Assembly (NCBI GenBank): GCA_964454255.1 | Contig: CAYVSY010000004.1 | Coordinates: 1 to 32,910, forward strand | Length of the DNA: 32,910 nt | Source of the DNA: CAYVSY01 sp964454255 | GTDB lineage: Bacteria > Bacillota_I > Bacilli_A > RF39 > UBA660 | Direction of reading: 5' to 3' | Shown: piece by piece, positions 31,320 to 32,910 of the stretch | Position numbering within the stretch: the first letter of the stretch is position 1 | How the letters are laid out: each line of letters starts with the position of its first letter | Made by a program: the position numbers and the translations under genes | Notes under the pieces: model-generated | The model's input: the letters and a program-made list of their open reading frames with translations, nothing else | Told to the model about the DNA's origin: nothing | Database searches by the model: none

Positions 31320-32618
31320 ATGAAAAAACTAAATGTGAAATATTATTTACTGGCTTTTATTGAACTATTTAATGTATGGCAAATGGGGATAATATTTTAT
31401 TCATACAAAACTTTAACAATTAATAATTTAATAAACACCCCTGTTGTATTAGATAATTCTATAATATTAATTATTTTAGGTTATCTAATTGGACTTATTT
31501 TAATTTATTTAATACCTAAAAAAACAATTTTATTAGGAAAAATATCTTCTATTACTTCATTAATATGTTCAATAGTTTTGTTTTTACCTATAACATCAAC
31601 TATATTTTTATTTGCATTTTATTTGTTAACTTTTAATTGTGTTTTTTTTATTAGTATTAATACTAGTTTGATAATTAACTATTATAGTAATAAAAGTGCT
31701 TTAGCAGATGTTATATTAGGAACAATTATTACTGGTATTTTAATTGCACTTTGCCAACAGCAAATAATTGTTTTTTCTTTTAATGTTTTTAATATTATTT
31801 CTATTATTTGTCTGTCGCTAATCACTTTTGCTTTATTTAAAATTGATTATTCATATAATGTTACGTTTATTGAAGATGGTAAAAAAATTAACAAAAATTA
31901 TAAAAAGTATTTACTCGGAATATTATTAATTCAAGCTGTTGCTTGTTTAAACACTTTATTCAATTCATCAGTTGCACAAGATATAAAAAATGGTGTTTCT
32001 ATTTCATATATTGGTGGTATTGTTTCTGGTTTTTTCTTTTTATTTTTATACAAAAAGAAAAAGATAGCGCAATTAAAAATACTTACATATTGTTTTGGAA
32101 TTGTTGCGATTGGCTTTTCCCTTTACTTGCTACCGATATCAGAAGTAAAAATAATTTCTATTTTCTTACAAGGATTTAGTTTTTTATTAATACTTGCGAT
32201 CCCATATTTAGCAAATACACTATTTAATGAATACCCATCAAAAAAAATAGCTCCTGCAATGGTAAGTGTTGCTATTATAACAGTTATAATTGATTCTTTA
32301 CTATTAGAATTATTCAGAAGTAATCCAATTATTTTATATAGTTGTTATGCATTTATTTCAATATTTTCATCAATTATATATTTATTATTTGAAAGAGATT
32401 TTAAATTAGAAACACTAGATAAAAAAGTTGTATTAGATAAATTAAGTAAAAGAGAACACGAAGTTGCAGTTTTACTTATTAAGGGTTTAAATTCAAAAGA
32501 TATATCTACTATTTTATTTATTTCAGAACATACAACAAAAGATCATATTAAGAACATTTATAAGAAATATGATATTCATTCAAGATTAGAATTAATATCA
32601 ATTATTGATAAAGGATGA
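31320..32618 (+). CDS. membrane-embedded LuxR-type regulator
   Basis: 432 residues. About 360 residues of 10-12 membrane helices, arranged like a small transporter of the MFS kind, are fused to a C-terminal LuxR HTH (about 374-432: KLSKREHEVAVLLIKGLNSK, then a recognition helix at about 403-415). The DNA-binding domain would be held at the membrane. The membrane part may sense a small molecule or a membrane state. Such fusions are known in Actinobacteria (Eggerthella-type) and less so in Bacilli. AGGAAGTGA precedes the ATG. Divergent from the small LuxR operon. Confidence 0.88.
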   Translation: MKKLNVKYYLLAFIELFNVWQMGIIFYSYKTLTINNLINTPVVLDNSIILIILGYLIGLILIYLIPKKTILLGKISSITSLICSIVLFLPITSTIFLFAFYLLTFNCVFFISINTSLIINYYSNKSALADVILGTIITGILIALCQQQIIVFSFNVFNIISIICLSLITFALFKIDYSYNVTFIEDGKKINKNYKKYLLGILLIQAVACLNTLFNSSVAQDIKNGVSISYIGGIVSGFFFLFLYKKKKIAQLKILTYCFGIVAIGFSLYLLPISEVKIISIFLQGFSFLLILAIPYLANTLFNEYPSKKIAPAMVSVAIITVIIDSLLLELFRSNPIILYSCYAFISIFSSIIYLLFERDFKLETLDKKVVLDKLSKREHEVAVLLIKGLNSKDISTILFISEHTTKDHIKNIYKKYDIHSRLELISIIDKG

Positions 32619-32640
32619 TTATTCATCTTTTTATTATTTT
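32611..32640 (+). terminator. terminator of the membrane LuxR gene
   Basis: GATGA / TCATC with a 4-nt loop, extended by AA/TT outside a bulged G, followed by TTTTTATTATTTT. The TGA stop codon is in the stem. Confidence 0.6.
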
Positions 32641-32649
32641 AAAGTTTTT

Positions 32650-32736
32650 TTATATATGCACATAACAAGTTTTAGGCGGTGTTTCAAACATACTAAAACT
32701 ACATTTTAAACATATTTTTTGATTATTATTACTCAT
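32650..32736 (-). CDS. candidate 28-residue Cys-containing peptide
   Basis: A minus-strand frame MSNNNQKICLKC... ending TPPKTCYVHI, with Cys at 9, 12 and 24. The CxxC plus a third Cys could bind metal. Only a weak GAGTG lies upstream of its ATG, and the family is unknown. It sits between the FtsW/RodA stop and the convergent LuxR gene. Could be chance. Confidence 0.25.
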   Translation of the reverse strand: MSNNNQKICLKCSFSMFETPPKTCYVHI

Positions 32737-32811
32737 AATAGCATAATACACTCAATCTTGTTTTACCAGGAAGTGTAACATTTATTATTTATATAAACTT
32801 TTGTTTTTAAA

Positions 32812-32910
32812 TTAACCATTATTCTTACTGACATTGAAAATTATCCCAATACTTGCCATACTAACAAGTAAACTACTTCCTCCATAACTTAAAAATGGTA
32901 AAGTCACTCC
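32812..32910 (-). CDS. C-terminal end of an FtsW/RodA (SEDS) protein, cut by the window edge
   Basis: The last 32 codons of a gene continuing to the right. The start GVTLPFLSYGGSSLLVSMAS is the conserved SEDS block near the last helices of FtsW and RodA, the lipid II-using peptidoglycan glycosyltransferases of division and elongation. The remaining IGIIFNVSKNNG is the final helix and tail. Which of the two it is cannot be told from this piece. It shows the organism makes a peptidoglycan wall. Confidence 0.9.
   Translation of the reverse strand, partial: GVTLPFLSYGGSSLLVSMASIGIIFNVSKNNG

Noticed and set aside
1..32910. CRISPR array, tRNA or rRNA genes
   Set aside because: No regularly spaced repeats, no cloverleaf with TTCRA-type arm and no rRNA-like GC-rich blocks were seen on reading both strands.

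Overview
The window comes from a very AT-rich, low-GC Firmicute that has a peptidoglycan wall and uses the standard bacterial code (TGG for Trp, TGA as a stop). A Bacilli lineage near the Erysipelotrichia/RF39-type gut bacteria fits best, judging from the strong Shine-Dalgarno sites, the gene repertoire (RecG, S21-YqeY, Obg, M29 aminopeptidase, YtxH, NatAB-like exporter) and the A+T bias. This is a judgement from composition and gene content, not from a search. Nearly all genes lie on the minus strand. Four short runs are on the plus strand: a Gly-rich peptide plus deformylase, a Gly/Tyr/Pro-rich peptide, a stub of a ribbon-helix-helix gene, and a membrane LuxR regulator.

Layout, left to right. 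1-167: a strong hairpin and what may be the end of an insertion sequence. 168-3863: recG, yqeY and rpsU (one operon), then a sugar nucleotidyltransferase. 3906-6873: a class II bacteriocin locus, transcribed in the order C39-peptidase ABC exporter, very short membrane-fusion-like partner, then two double-glycine-leader peptides too short for ordinary gene calling, and a third overlapping open frame. 6960-11038: obg, a lipoprotein, and a NatAB-like ABC exporter. 11171-14211: Gly-rich peptide, deformylase, and a three-gene operon led by an AI-2E-family permease. 14317-17862: YtxH and DUF948-like envelope proteins, an acidic protein of unknown function, a lipoprotein, and an M29 aminopeptidase. 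17920-19801: Gly/Tyr/Pro peptide, an InlB-repeat membrane protein, and a VTT-domain membrane protein. 19847-23437: a three-gene operon of anchored extracellular proteins, two of which look like proteases that have lost catalytic residues. 23824-27971: a TetR regulator and a heterodimeric multidrug ABC exporter. 28149-29042: an unknown membrane protein. 29282-32618: a divergent pair of LuxR-type regulators, one soluble and one fused to a large membrane domain, beside a DUF4870-like membrane protein and two lipoproteins. 32812-32910: the C-terminal end of an FtsW/RodA protein, cut by the window edge.

The parts most likely to be undescribed are the bacteriocin locus with its overlapping third frame, the operon of inactivated proteases, and the divergent membrane-LuxR/soluble-LuxR locus with its lipoproteins. 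Regulation is readable in places. Several promoters share an extended -10 (TGATATAAT), the TetR promoter has a GC-rich palindrome filling its spacer, and several terminator hairpins are built over the stop codon of the gene they end. I saw no rRNA, tRNA or CRISPR array.
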